DNA of 64,000 nt from Cladocopium goreaui (taxonomy: Eukaryota > Sar > Dinophyceae > Suessiales > Symbiodiniaceae). The number at the start of each line of letters is the position of its first letter. Position 1 is the first letter of the stretch. Where the stretch lies: contig CAMXCT020002035.1 of NCBI GenBank assembly GCA_947184155.2, positions 212,501-276,500 of the forward strand. Reading direction: 5' to 3'. Both the position numbers and the translations under genes were made by a program. The notes below the pieces were generated by a model that worked only from the letters and a program-made list of their open reading frames with translations, was not told the DNA's origin and ran no database searches. Shown one piece after another: positions 11,013 to 24,000 of this stretch.

Positions 11013-14000
11013 TCATCCACCGGCTCCATCGGTGCGGGGCGGGGCTTGGCGACTCGGTGCCTCTAATCTCTTCAACTCCGCCTGGCTTTGGATTCGCCAC
11101 ACTTTTTGGAAGAGCAAGGAGGGGAAGAGGAAGCAGAACAGAAGGAAGAGAAGAAGAAGACAAAGGAGAAGAAGAAGAAGAAAAGAAGAAGATGAATGAA
11201 CCAAAGAAGGACAACAAACAAACCGGACCTGAAGGGAGTTGAGCCCTCGACCCCAGTGTGTTTGAAGCCAAAATGGCTGGAAAGGCACCCATAGGGCAAC
11301 AGGTCTTCCAATAGCAGTAGCAAGTCAAATGAAATGTCGCGCTCTTTCAGGAAACAACCCCTTGTCTGAAAGCAAACAACTTAAGCATATATGATCATAT
11401 ATGATTATTGTTTCTGCCCTTTGGCCGTATATGTTGTATGTGCCAACGTGTCCCCGTGTCCCCGTCTGGTTACCCCGCTGTCGGTATATTGGGTCAACCA
11501 GCCACTCATCTGGGTGAGGGTGAGATGATGTAAGATGACCCCATGGTTGGTGATTTTGGGATGGTTCATTTTTGAAGTTATTGGCTTTACCACGTAACCA
11601 AGCCACAAAAAACTATCCATTTTGGTGGTTCAAAATCTTGACCTACTTAGGGCACTGTTCGCACCCAGTTCGGACCCAGCCTTGCGCTTTTCCGCGGTGG
11701 CGGCTTTCTGTTTCTCCAAATAGCTTTTGGCTTTATCGCTGCAGCCTGGGACCAGGGTTCACCGACGACTTTGTCGGTATCTGAAGGCAGAAAATTCCAA
11801 TGTAATCTGGGAAAACCAATACCATAATCCTACCATTCGGGGATGGTTTATCCATGGTTATACAATAAAAATGGTGATTTGGGGATGGTTTATCATGGTT
11901 TTATCATTGGGTTTTCCACATTATCCAATATTATCCAATATTATCCAATATTATCCAATATTTCCTGAAAAACACCTCTGATGGATAAAAACATCCAATG
12001 CAACCTTAAGAACATCACCAGCCATGGGTCGATTCCGAGATTTCTCTTCCGCGATCTACAAGGATAGCTTCTCTCACCGAACGTGTATCCTTCGTATTTC
12101 GTTTTGTAGTCTTTATATGTCTTTATCTCAAACTGTGTGGTTGGGGAACAATATTCAAATATATTCAAAATCCGATTTCAATTTTCTATGCAACAACCTG
12201 ATATCTGAATTGATGTTGTCCCTTTCCAATGCGCTGAAATCCTGAACCGAATCTTACTCCATCTGATTCCCTTCGAATCCGTTCGATGTTTGTATCGATA
12301 TGTTTCGATGTTTGGCCCGGCCATGCGCGGTGGAATATGGTGGAATGGGCCATCCTAGCCATCTGGATTTCGCCGAGGGTCCCTTCAGAGTCTCAACATC
12401 ACATCGATCGGCGGGCTTGGTGTCGCCCTTGATATTCACGATCCTCACTGCCCAGGGGAAGCTCAAACCAAGGTGACAAGCCTTCAAACCTTTGATGATC
12501 TTTGATGACTAGTGCAAGACAACTGTAACCATGATGGGCAAAAAAGTTGCTGAGTCCTCTCAAGTTTGCCTACAGCCTGCCCCCGTTAATATGAAAGGAA
12601 CGTCGGATGAGGTCTGCATTTAGAGCACATTCGAACCTTGTGCATCCTACCGGTGGCTAATGTACCGCGTAACTCACAGACTCACAGATTAGAGTGCCAT
12701 TCAAAGATCGAAATCGCAAAGATGTTTAATTAATGATTTTTGGATGTTCCGCGATAGAAACGGGCTCAAGAAACTCTCAACATTTGAGAATTTCAGCAAA
12801 CATCCTCATATTCCTGAGATCTTGCCGCGAGATCTTGCCGCCAAAAAAGCGCCGAATCAACCCAGTGTCTCCATGTTGAAGATCAGCACATCACCTCCCT
12901 TGATCTTGGCCTGGCAATAATCCCATTGTGTGGAAAATGTGGACAAAAACAGCTATAAATGGATATTAGTTATGACATTTTGATGCCTTGCCCATTGAAT
13001 AAGATTTTGCGAGATTTAATTTCTATAGGGATCCAGAAGGATGTCCGATGCAACATCCCAACATGTTCGAACCCATCCAGTCGTAGAATTATGCTAGGAT
13101 CCGAAACAAACTTCGTCCCCCAAAACAACCAAATTCCAAAGCTATCATCTGGCTGGGAAACTCAATTTGTAGCTCCAACTGGCTCCCCGGAATTTCTGAG
13201 GAAGACATGCCAAGGAGGACACCGGTTCCTCCGTCTCCATAGCCCAACTCAGATGGAATGTACATCTGCCACTTGTCACCTTGGCCGAGGTGCTGTCGCT
13301 GGGATGAGCTGTTGGAAGATGGACTGGAAGGTTTTTGGCTTTTGAGGAACTGGAACCAACCAACATTTTTACCAACCACCAATAGCATCAGTATGCATCA
13401 GTGACCTTATGACATTCCTATGCCGGATTCCTACCTATAGCATCCTATAGCATCGACCGGTCGCTGGTATCCGTCATCACCGAATCACCGTCATCGACCC
13501 GCTGGGATCGATCGAGAGGATTGCCCCGGTCGGATGTGGTAAAGTCAGTGGGAGACACCAACGAGAATCATCGGCTCCGTTCAAAAAAACCAGAGGCATT
13601 AATCCGATCATTATAAAATATTATAAATATCATATTTAGGGGCTTCAAATTTCAGGACGTTTTCAGGACGTTTCAGGACGTAGAAGGGGCCATAAGTTGC
13701 CGAGATTTCGACTGCTGTGGTTCCTCCCTCCCTTGAGATGTCGAGAATCCTTCCACCATCAGCTGCATTGCTTCCGTCCAGCCCTTAATCACCTTGTGGC
13801 AGCCAAGGCGGCCACCAAGATCGGCCAATGCAAACCAGGTGATTTTTTGACCCTTAAAGTTCCCATGTGAAATGGGCAATCAATATATATATCATCAATG
13901 ACTCAATATGAATCAATCCCTTAAAGTTCCCATGTGAAATGGGCAATCAATATATATCATCAATGACTCAATATGAATCAATCCCTTAAAGTTCCCATGT

Positions 14001-16212
14001 GAAATGGGCAATCAATATATATCATCAATAGAATCAATGACATGTTTAATGTTTCATTTATTGTTTCAACATGTTTCAACATGTTTCAACATGTCTTATC
14101 TGTTGCCATCTTGGATGAGAACAGGTCTCCCTACCTGATTCGGTGCGAAGCTGGTGGGACTCCCGCGCCGGTAGGAGGAATCGAACTCGTTCCACTCGCT
14201 TTCATCGGCCTCGCCGAAAAGGATGGTGGATCCTGGTTGATCTCCAGAGGGTATCATGGCTCAGCCAAAGCCTTCTCATTTTTGGATGTCTCAGATTTGG
14301 GGTACAGAAAATTTGAGACTTCTTGGGTCTCTGCATGCTTTACATCATACAAAGTCCGGCCACCTTTCGTTCCTTGGACGTTCGCACTGTTGATGTGGGC
14401 CATTGTGGGCCACTACAGGCTCTGTTTGAAGCCACACTACAGCTAGAAGAAAACAACCTTTCTTGAGGGCTGCAAGATATGCCGAGGGGATTATATATTA
14501 TTGGGAATTGCCCTATATTTAGGATGATGTAAAATCCCAAATGGTTGGTTAGTGGGATTGTTTATTCTTGGGTTTACCGTAACTTGGTTTGAGACTTGTG
14601 ACCTTTTGTCCGATACACTCCCCACTTGTCCAGGATATGAGCTGACAAAAATGCACATAAATGCCCATTGATTTCTGACATCCTGTCCTTGGATTGTCAT
14701 CCCAATTAGCAAGCTTATCAGCACAACATCATAAAGTCTTGTTCGAAAACACCAAAACATATCCGATGTTGTCTCATCATGTCATGGTTTCTCCTCTGTT
14801 TTTTAATCCCCGTCTGAGTTTGATTGAAAATTCTGTATCTACTCTAAAACCACCATGCTTTCTCACATGTCTCATGAAAATTGCCAGAAATTGGCTAATC
14901 CCCTATCTTTTGACAACCCATTAAGGGATGGGTCAAAAATTGGTCAGACCTAAGGGCCTAATTAAGGATTATCATTTCTGCTATTCGCCATTTCTTGGGT
15001 TTGGTACTACCCCACCTCGACGAGTCCCATCATCATTTTTGGTGGAGGTTGAGGATTTCCATGGATGTCACCATTCATTTCCCAAGATCCCATATGGCCT
15101 TTTCAATGGCGTCCGGGGTGAGGCTGGGCGTGGTGCCGGCATAATGACACTCGCAGGGCGTGCCGGCCAGGGGACTACGGTCGCCTCGGCGAATTGGTTC
15201 AAATTTTGGGGGCAACATTGGCCAAGAATCTGGCGGTTGTTGATGGTTGTTCTATGAATTACAAGATATGAGAAATGTGGCACTAATGGCCTTCGAGGAG
15301 TCTCCGATTTCCCAGGCGCAAAATTGAATGGTTGAAGATGTTGAAGAAACAAATTTCCGAACATGACTACAGTAATCCCCACAAAGATTGAAAAGTGTTG
15401 TAGTACGATTCTTGTGAGATTTTGTTTTTTATATTTTTTTTTCGGGGGGGTGCTTTGGAAAAATCATCAACATGTCCTGTGGCCCCAGTGGTGCCTTGAC
15501 ATCTGCGGCCAAGGTGCCATGCCCTTCGCGCAAGACCTTGTACTGCAAGCCAGACTCCAAGGTAATCACACCTGCGATTCAAGAAATTGCTTCACTGGTT
15601 TTCTATGTTTCTCTCAGAAAATACAAGATGCAGAAAACAATTCGGTCATTCATATATATATATATATGTACGTGTATATAGATATATTCAACCAATTGTG
15701 CCTGATTTAATTGTATTTATATATATATATTCAATTGAAATCAGCCGATGTCCTTTTCTTAGCATCCAAAACGTGGCTCAATTGTCTTCAACATGTTTCG
15801 CTCAATTGGATGACTCCAGGATGGTGACTGGGGTGATCGTTGACGCCTGGTCTCTTGGCATTTTCTTCCAGAAACTTCTTGCCCACCTGCGGCATGAAAA
15901 CTGAGGTGCTGGTGATGTATGGATCGTTGCTGCGGAATTCTCAGTCTGACCCTCCTCAAGAAACGTGAGTCACCAAAGAGCCACTATGGATCAGTGAAAG
16001 ACAATCACAGGGCTAACTCTGAAACATCCGAATCAAAAAACGAACTGTGGACAGAACGAACAACTCAATAAATCCTCCGATTTTTTTCATCACAAATCCA
16101 AATAATCCAGAAACATCTCCAAGAATTCCAAAAGTCTAAGGTTCCGCCTCATTCGTCCCGGCCCAGACGCCGGAGAGGCTGAAAACGGCCAAAATCGCGC
16201 CTCCAGTCCCGG
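11013..16212 (-). CDS. FKBP-type peptidyl-prolyl cis-trans isomerase, secreted, 11 exons
   Basis: Exons (5' to 3'): 16148-16212, 15847-15886, 15518-15571, 15099-15184, 14135-14209, 13750-13792, 13221-13279, 12862-12910, 12382-12447, 11681-11745, 11013-11081 (TGA). All phases agree and give about 223 residues plus a missing start exon. FKBPs catalyse proline cis-trans isomerisation during folding. Order of motifs: hydrophobic signal segment (AILAVFSLSGVWA), GKKFLEENAKRPGV, SGLQYKVLREG, TPCECHYAG, EFDSSYRRG, SFAP, VIKGWTEAMQLMVEG, YIPSELGYGD, GGDVLIFNME, then a charged tail (DTKPADRCDVETLKG, YLEKQK). The usual FKBP pocket residues (Tyr, Phe-Asp, Arg, Phe, Val-Ile, Trp, Tyr, Phe) are all present, so it should be active. 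The form with an insert before FDSSY and a long Lys/Glu tail resembles algal FKBPs. Donors: five GC, three GT, two GA. Probably in the secretory pathway; no ER-retention signal at the end. Confidence 0.92.
13851..14033. repeat. three tandem copies of a 60-70-bp unit
   Basis: Unit starts CCCTTAAAGTTCCCATGTGA and continues AATGGGCAATCAATATATATC, repeated at about 13850, 13918 and 13981. It lies in an FKBP intron immediately beside the exon at 13750-13792. Confidence 0.85.
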
Positions 16213-16285
16213 CTGAAACGGAAATGGGGCTGTGATGGAAATCTTGAGATCTGAAGATGATAAATAGTATACATGTTATACATAG

Positions 16286-16389
16286 TACCCTCTGGTAAAC
16301 TAACATAGCTATTGAAAATGGCCATTTATAGTGGATTTTCACATTAAAAATGGTGATTTTCCATAGTTATGTTAAATTACCAGAGGGTA
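16286..16389. mobile_element. palindromic element, family 1, in FKBP 5' intron
   Basis: Complete copy: TACCCTCTGGTAAACTAAC at the left, GTTAAATTACCAGAGGGTA at the right. It is flanked on both sides by the same 14 bases, CATGTTATACATAG (16272-16285 and 16390-16403). Confidence 0.88.
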
Positions 16390-16399
16390 CATGTTATAC

Positions 16400-17240
16400 A
16401 TAGTATATAGTTCATATATGATATCTGATATATGAGAAGGGATGTATTAAATATATTATAAATTATTTATATGTTATATGATCTATTATATACTATATAT
16501 TATATATTATATATTATGATATATATCACTTGTATAATTGTTGTATATTACATATTATATGTTGTATATTATATCTTACATATTGTATATTACATATTAT
16601 ATATTACAAATTATATACTATGTATTAATTATACAATATTATAGTATATTATATCAAATTATATTGTATTAAATCATATTGTATATTATACGATATATAA
16701 CATATAATATATATTATAGATTATATATTATATATTATATATTATATGATATATGTTATGTATTATATACTATATATTATATATTATATTGTATATTATA
16801 TTATATATTATATTATATATTATATATTGTATATTGTACTATATTATATATTATAATATATTATACTATATTATACTATAATATACTATATTATATCATA
16901 TTATGTTATATTTTATATTATATTTTATATTATATTATATTATATAGTATAGTATATTATACTGTATATTATATTATAGTAATCTATATTATACACTATA
17001 TTTGTATATATTATATCATATATTACATTATACTATATCGCATTATACTATAGTCACTATAGTATATTATACTATAATATATTATAGTACATAACATAAT
17101 ATCATATTATAATACTACATTATATTGAATTATACAATATTGTATATCATGTAAATAACATTAGCAATAGTAATGAATAGTAGCAATAAACAATAATAAT
17201 AGTAGTAATAATCATAATAATGATTTATTTTCACACTACT
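16400..17240. repeat. AT-rich microsatellite block
   Basis: ATATTATAT-type repeats with scattered C and G, ending in an ATAATAGTA stretch; lies in the FKBP 5' intron. The 124-codon Tyr/Ile frame inside it is an artefact of the repeat. Confidence 0.9.
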
Positions 17241-17532
17241 ATATACACTACTATATTTGATTAGCCTCTATCAGACCCTATCATAGAGAGGGCCCGACAC
17301 AACTCGGCACTGGTGGATCGATATGGATCGATAAGAAAATATCAAACCCGATCGATAAACCCGGCTTGGCTGTTCAATTGAAAGGTACCTTGGCACTATC
17401 TAAGCAGCGAGTTACTCGAGATTTGGAGGACACCTCAATTTATCAACCAGGATTTCTTAATATTTCGGGTTGACATTATAGAATATGATAGAATTTTCTT
17501 GATTGGCTGCCTGGCACCCAGCATCCCTCACC

Positions 17533-17554
17533 CTGCTACCAGGAGACGCAACAT
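17533..17554 (-). CDS. candidate first exon of the FKBP gene
   Basis: ATG followed by MLRLLVA. Joined to the exon starting at 16212 it gives a continuous signal peptide (MLRLLVA then AGTGGAILAVFSLS). The join that keeps frame needs a donor of GG; the adjacent GT (GTGAGG, one base later) would break frame. The start is therefore provisional. Confidence 0.35.
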
Positions 17555-17699
17555 GGCTACCATTCAAATGGCTGGCACCAGAATCACCATGAGCCAAAGA
17601 TGGCCGCGATCAAAGTGAGGACTCACAGCAAATGTGCAAGACGTGACTGAGGTGATGAGATATAGCCCTGGGGCAAATACGTACAGTGGGATTCAAACA

Positions 17700-17803
17700 T
17701 GGGGATGGGTCAAAACCTTGTACCCCTGGTGAACATCAAAATAGCTGGTAAATGGATGTTCATCCCCCTAAAAATGGTATGTATAGGTATTGATCCATAG
17801 CCA
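17700..17803. mobile_element. dispersed element, family 4 (GGGTCAAAACC)
   Basis: Begins GGGATGGGTCAAAACCTTG, contains GGTGAACATCAAAATAGCTG and ends TAGGTATTGATCCATAGCC; the ends are imperfect inverted repeats. Related copies lie at 18101, 22841 and 48125. Confidence 0.7.
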
Positions 17804-18100
17804 CATCTTCCAACTTCAAACAACGCAATTTAAGGTCCCATGTAAAACTGATTTCGGGAACCGAAATCGAGTCTGAATCTCTACTTCAAAAAACGGGGCC
17901 CCACTAGCTTTGGCAGCCAAGTGGCACTCGGCCTCTAACCTGCGATGCCAAATTCATCCAAATTCCAACATCGAAATTTCTACGGCTCAGCTCAGCATTG
18001 ATTTACAGTAACTCCTAAAAACTCTGCAGGCTTTTGAGCGGCTTTCTGGAGCACGTCTATCAGGTCTAAGTCATCTTAAGACAACAGATTCAACAGCACA

Positions 18101-18210
18101 ATATGGCTATGGGTCAAAACCCTGGTGCCCTGGTGAACATCAAAATAGCTGGGATTTATGGATGGTCATTCCCCTAAAAATGTATCTATAGGTATTGACC
18201 CATACCCATA
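18101..18210. mobile_element. dispersed element, family 4
   Basis: ATGGCTATGGGTCAAAACCC at the left and GTATTGACCCATACCCATA at the right, same core as the copy at 17700. Confidence 0.72.
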
Positions 18211-18493
18211 TCTCTCAAATCTCCAGGGTCATTTGAAAGAACCAACGGCCAGCCCTGCCCCACCTTACACCAGAAGGATCCCTCCGTTAGATCGGAAGGC
18301 TGCAGGCCTCAAGCGAGTGGTTGTTCGGAAGAAACGGACCCCAACAAATCTAGAAGAAAAAATGTGTTTCTCCAAATGTTGAAATAGTGTATTAAAAGAT
18401 ATTAAAAGAATATACAGTGTTTAAAAATCATGAAAGATATCGATGTCCAAAGTTTCGAAACAATTCATCACCAAACCCACAACATTCGCAAAC

Positions 18494-19897
18494 TCAACTC
18501 ACAGCTGAGGACCGGGCCAAATCGTTTCTGGAGCTCCTGAAAGCCAGCAAGGAACCGTCTGGTATCCCGACATTTTTGACATAGCTATGGCTGTGGAAAA
18601 TCAATGAATATCCACCAATGTTACTAGGAAAAAGTCATCTCTAAACGAGATGGCTCGTTCCGCAGCAATGACCAGAGGGTCACTGCCTGCAGCTAAATCT
18701 CACAAGTTCAAAGAATGTTGGGACAAAGCCATTTATTGGGATTGTGATCATGAAGTGCTACAGTCGTACATGGAAATATTGACATTGTGTTCCCCACTTT
18801 TCAAGAGGAACATGAGCAATATGAAGGAAATCACCCAGCAGAACAACTCGAAGATTTGATAACATTTGGATGTATCTGAAAATAGGATACCCAATGATAC
18901 CCAACATTTCATAGTTGATCATCATGTTCCTCATTTAAGACTTGTCAAATTGCCATAAAACGAAGAAGCCAAATTTCATGATCATATGATCATCATATTC
19001 CTATGTTTATGGAGGGTCCATTTTCAGACCAGGTCTCCTCAGCATGTTGCTGAAGCGTCTCCTCTTGCACCTAGTTCGGCGGTATTCGGCAAGCTCTGAA
19101 AATGGTGTGTCGATCTGTTTCTTTTCCAAATGATCTCCTAGCGACAAAATGTGGGACACCAGTTTTAGCTCCAAATATCATAATTTCATCATATTTCATC
19201 ATATTTCATATATGATTTCCATATATTTCCATTCATGAAACCCTATGAAACCCTATAAAACCCTATGACCTTCACCAATCCTCAGGTGCTACCGGCCTGG
19301 TCCAATCGATGCTCTAAGAGAGTCCACCTGGCGCTGGATCCCCAGGATTCCATCGTGACGCACAGGAGGTGAATCTAATGGCGCCATGTTTACCTATTAA
19401 AAATGGTGGAATTTTCCATGGCTATTACACTATATTACACTAGTACAATCTATTACACTATATTACACTGCTATATATCACATGCTCCTGGTGGGACTAG
19501 ATGACTGGATGTCTTGCATTTTCCAGCGGTGTTGAAACAACTCAGCCCTTCTGAGGCAGCCACTGAGCATCGGCCTCGTCGCCAGAAAAACCCAACCCAC
19601 CATGAGAGATCTGAGATTCTCCAAGGTTCAATGGATTGGTTTCTTGGGGAAAATTGGAACCGGAAACCATAGATTTTCCCATGAAGATCATGGGGCTTTC
19701 CTGCAAATTTTCCCTTAAACCAATCCATTCAAAGGTCCATATTTGGCTTTTGGGGTCCCTGGGGCCTGTGGGGTCCCTGGGGCCTGTGGGGCCCCTGGGG
19801 CCCCTGGGGGCCCCAAAAGGCGCAGAAACTCCCAAGGTCCGCAGGTTTTTTTTCGCGCCTCCTCCAGGAGCTTGCGAAGCTCGTCTCCCAGATGCGA
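18494..19897 (-). CDS. candidate exons with a terminal stop, unrecognised
   Basis: Three blocks join in phase on the minus strand: 19297-19327 (VDSLRASIGP, GC donor), 19071-19095 (ELAEYRRT, GT donor) and 18494-18536 (SSRNDLARSSAVS, then TGA). Further blocks upstream, 19859-19897 (SHLGDELRKLLEE, GC donor) and 19547-19574 (ADAQWLPQK), are exon-like but their phases do not chain cleanly to the rest. The peptides are helical and charged. They could be a diverged C-terminus of the CCDC146-like gene upstream or a separate small gene between it and FKBP. Confidence is low because each block is short. Confidence 0.3.
19741..19815. repeat. G-rich 15-bp tandem repeat
   Basis: Units of GGGGTCCCTGGGGCCTGT repeated about four times. 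The minus strand reads PGAPGAPQAPGTPQAPGTP, collagen-like, but this may only reflect the repeat. Confidence 0.75.
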
Positions 19898-20517
19898 CTC
19901 ATGGCCTGATGAGATGATACATGAAATATGGCAAAAAACCATGACACCATTATGACATCCAGTGGGATATGTGTATAATCTCAGGATATTGCGTATAATA
20001 TCTATATATATATACAATATATTTATATATACTGTATATATATATATATTATCTATAGAACTACGGTTTATCATCATATTCTCTGCGGCATTCCATTTTA
20101 ATTATAATTCATGGTGCATATGAATGCTCAGCCAGAAGATACGGGAAAATTCATGATGATCATCACCATGTGATATAATTGGGGCCCCTGGTGCATGGTC
20201 ATATATAGATCCATGATCCACATATATAATATTATATAATACACATAAAGATGGAACTGCAACCCCAAGTATTATCAGCGTTTTTTTTTCTGATGAGATT
20301 TCTTTGGAGTCCAAAAAGGGGAAAACCAAGCAAGACTAGCATCATTCTGTAGGGATTGAAATGGTTGAACAACCATTTCAGGGATGTACTGCAGTGGGTT
20401 CTAGAACCAACAAAGCCTGATGTGCTGGTCCTTTTCGTTTTGAGTTTCCCACCTTATCTTGGGGTTTCACCCAATTTTGACCATAGGAGTACCTTATCTA
20501 CCTTATCAACCTCCGGT

Positions 20518-20900
20518 CTCCCCGCCCTGAGTGACCAACTTTCGCCTTCCGCAGTCATCGGCCTCGGCAGTTCCAGCGTTCTGGTGCAGAAGTAAGTTGC
20601 AGTTCTTTGGCATCCAAAGACGCGAGGAGAATCATCCTGTCATTTTGCTAGAATATGTATATTATATAAATATGTGTCTTTGTATCTATATATACGTAGA
20701 TATATATATATACAATATATCATGTCAACGACCTGTATTCAATCATGTGGCCAGTTTCTTTTTTTGGAATCAGCTTCATATCTATGGATGCCAAGCCCGC
20801 TTGAGCAAATCACGACCCTCGTTGCCAGCATCTTTCGCTGGGAAAAGATCCATGGAGATTTGTGGCGAAAGATCATTCCGAATGTACTCCAAATTGGGGG
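20518..20900 (-). CDS. candidate C-terminal exons of the CCDC146-like gene
   Basis: Two open blocks. One begins at 20900 after an AG and reads NLEYIRNDLSPQISMDLF, continuing AKDAGNEGRDLLK. The second, at about 20518-20580, contains LELPRPMTAEGES, faintly like the Pro-rich LPLPKPYGALAPF segment near the C-terminus of animal CCDC146. Neither end is firm and the phase to the exon at 21080-21115 was not established. Confidence 0.25.
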
Positions 20901-21079
20901 CTAGATTCAGGGCAGATTCATCAATTCAGGGTATCAAAAAGTCATCTAACATGACAATAAACATCATGAAAAAGTCATCAGCCCATTCGGAAATGCAAAT
21001 GATATATAATTCCATCCATACTTCCATGTGATTTAATCATGTTAGATGACTGTCATCCCAATGATAGCCATTGAATGAC

Positions 21080-24000
21080 CCCTTGCCCCTTCTCTGTCAA
21101 CTCAGCTTCCAACCGCTCCGACCAGTCACAAGAGGTCGGCTAAGCAAGCGAAGCCGAAGCAGCAGCGGGCACAACAAATCACCAGCGGCGAGCGCCAGAT
21201 CCAAAAAAGTCTGCTTTACAAAATCTTTAAGTCAAATCCAGTGCAATTATATATATATATGTATGAAATTATGTAATTATCTAGTGTAAAGCCAATCTAG
21301 TGAAATTAAGAACTACCTGCACTTTACCTCCAGAATGCTACCATTTTTGCGATACAACGGATGATCTCCAGCCACCGCTAGCGCCATGGGCCCATGGGCC
21401 AGCAGGGACCTTCTGCGAGAGATCCATGGTACCTTGTCTTCCATCCAAGGCCTATCGGTTGAGATCGTCGTTGAAACATTGGGCCATGATTGGTGAATTG
21501 GTGAATGTTGGTGATCATAAGTGGCTTATAAGTTGGTAATATAATATCATTGGTAAAAAACACACATATATATATATATATACATATACATCATCATTTA
21601 TGTATATTATATATAGTGTGTATATATATAGTGTAAATATATATATATATATGTGTTTTTTGAAACCAGCCACCAGTCATGATCATACAATTCGGTTGGC
21701 GGTCTCGATATGTCTCCGTCGTCTCCGTTGAAACTCTGATGTTCTTCATCCATGCTCGAAGGCCCTGAGGCTCCAACAACCAGAAAACATGTCAAAAAAC
21801 GGTGATGCCACCAGTTCTATATGGAATATCCCTACTCATATATATATATATATACGTAGATATATGTGTGTGATTGTATATCTATGGCTTATCTATGGCT
21901 TATCTATGGCTTATCTATGGCTTATCTATGGCTTATCTATGGGATTATAGACCACTTAATACCAAGTGGGTTGCACCAAGGTCGGCTTTCATCTCCGCGG
22001 CCTGACTTCGGAGCTTCTCCGAGAGAGCTGTCACCTGATGCAGCATGTTTTACCGTAGAAATGGGATTTATACCATGTTATAGCCATGTTAAACGATCAT
22101 TTTAACGGGGAAAATCAATCTTGAGATTTTGGGGTATGCTGTTTTCACACAAACCCAAATGATCCCAAATGTACAATTTCCCAAGCTAAGACTCAAGTCA
22201 ACATCAGGACAAGTCAAACCTTTCAACAGTAGGCTCTGGAAACAACATCACAGTGGAACAATGGGATGCCATACTTTGTACCCAGAACGTGTCATCAAAC
22301 GTGGCAATTGACAATTCCCCATCTCCTCCATTTTAGTTTGGGGATTTCCATCGATAATTCTCCCAGCGAAATATATAGACCTTTATTTAGTGAGATTTTC
22401 CAACCGGCCACAGCCACGTTTGCTGAAAACAGAGGGTATATTATATATTGTGTATTCGTAAACAGAACGCTACATATAAACTTTGATCATTGCCAAACCT
22501 TAGGAACTGACCATGGCTTTAAAAAAAAACTGTTTCACTCTCAAAAATGGGTCCTTGTAAGTAACCCCCTTATCCCGGCGAGTGTCAGCATTCCCATGAT
22601 CGATGGCCCCGCCTCTTCCAAGATCAACTCCTTCTCCAGGAGGGCCTCTTTCTTGTCGTTGAGCCGCTCCTTTCACGCAACGCACTTGCGACGTGAGTTG
22701 GGGAACCTCTTGTGGTCCCTACATGGCGAGTGAGATTGCCATAAACGGGGGATAAATATCCCATGATTGAAAACAAACATATATATATATACATACTGTC
22801 GTTTTTATACCAGTAATATCCATGTTTTTGATAAATTCAATATGGGTTCAAAACTGTATTACCCCCGGTGAACCCCCAAATAGCTGGTACATTGATGTTC
22901 ATCCCGATCAAATATGGCATAACAGGTTTTGATCCATCCCCTTTTGCATTTATACATAGATCTCTCATAGCTATTGAAAATTGCCATTAATAGTTTATTT
23001 ACCCATTAAAAATGGTGATTTTCCATAGTTATGTTAGTATACCAGAGGGTAATTACATTCCCAAGCCGTACGATTGGTGGCTTTAAGCCATCCCAAGACT
23101 ATGATAGTCATCTCAACCAGTCATCCCTTTTGTATGGGTAACACCAAATATGACTCAAGCCACTCAGCAGATCATCATTGGTAGTTATATTATATATATA
23201 TATATTCATTATATATATATATATTTTATTATAATTATATATATTATATTATATATATATTATTATATATATACATATATTTATATATACATATATTATA
23301 TATATATACCACATTCTATACTATCCCCTGTTGGATGGTGAAATCCCCAAAGCCATCCTGAAGGTCCAAGATCTTCACTCGCAAGGTCTCCTGATCAAGG
23401 TCCTCCGGAGAAAAACATGGAGAAAATCAGCAGAAAAACCGTTGAGAAATCTTGGAACATGGGGAAATGCTGGGAGATCTTCACCATTTCACCGTTACAA
23501 AACCCTATAGAATCATATAGAATCACCTCATCTCATCCCCCGTTCAAAAAAAAAACAGCCCCCATCGCTAATGGATAGTTTTCTGGTCCCAAGTTTGTGT
23601 AAATCCCATTATAAATCCCCATACAATCGAAAAACGTGTCTGGATTTTTTTTGGTGGTTCAGACCTCCGCAATCAGCAAAGCGCCAGCAAGTCTATCGAT
23701 CTTCCCTTCTAACACTGGTCAACTTCAGACACATCAAGCATGATCCAATGCACTCTCCAGATCAAGTAAATTCTGAACAAAGTCTACTCAAGTTGATCAA
23801 AAACTAAACTTGATCAACAACTCAAGTTTTTCTCAAAACCAAACAATGAGATTCGTCCAAAATGATGTGGACTTTTCTTCACCAAATGGTCCGAACAAAA
23901 TTGCCAGCTGCACCTCCCCACCAAGTCTTCGCCACTTTCGCAAAGAGCTCTTAGGATTCTCCAACTGGGCGGCAGTGAAAAATCGCTACCAGGTGACACC

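Noticed and set aside
12024..12060. Exon-like block reading IAEEKSRNRPM on the minus strand
   Set aside because: It lies in the FKBP intron between 12382-12447 and 11681-11745, which join perfectly without it.
14340..14450. Minus-strand frame reading MAHINSANVQGTKGG as an FKBP exon
   Set aside because: The FKBP exons at 15099-15184 and 14135-14209 join in frame with conserved sequence on both sides, leaving no room for it.
16679..17053. 124-codon Tyr/Ile-rich frame, and similar frames at 368-589, 48675-49031 and 49033-49284
   Set aside because: Pure AT microsatellite; no codon constraint.
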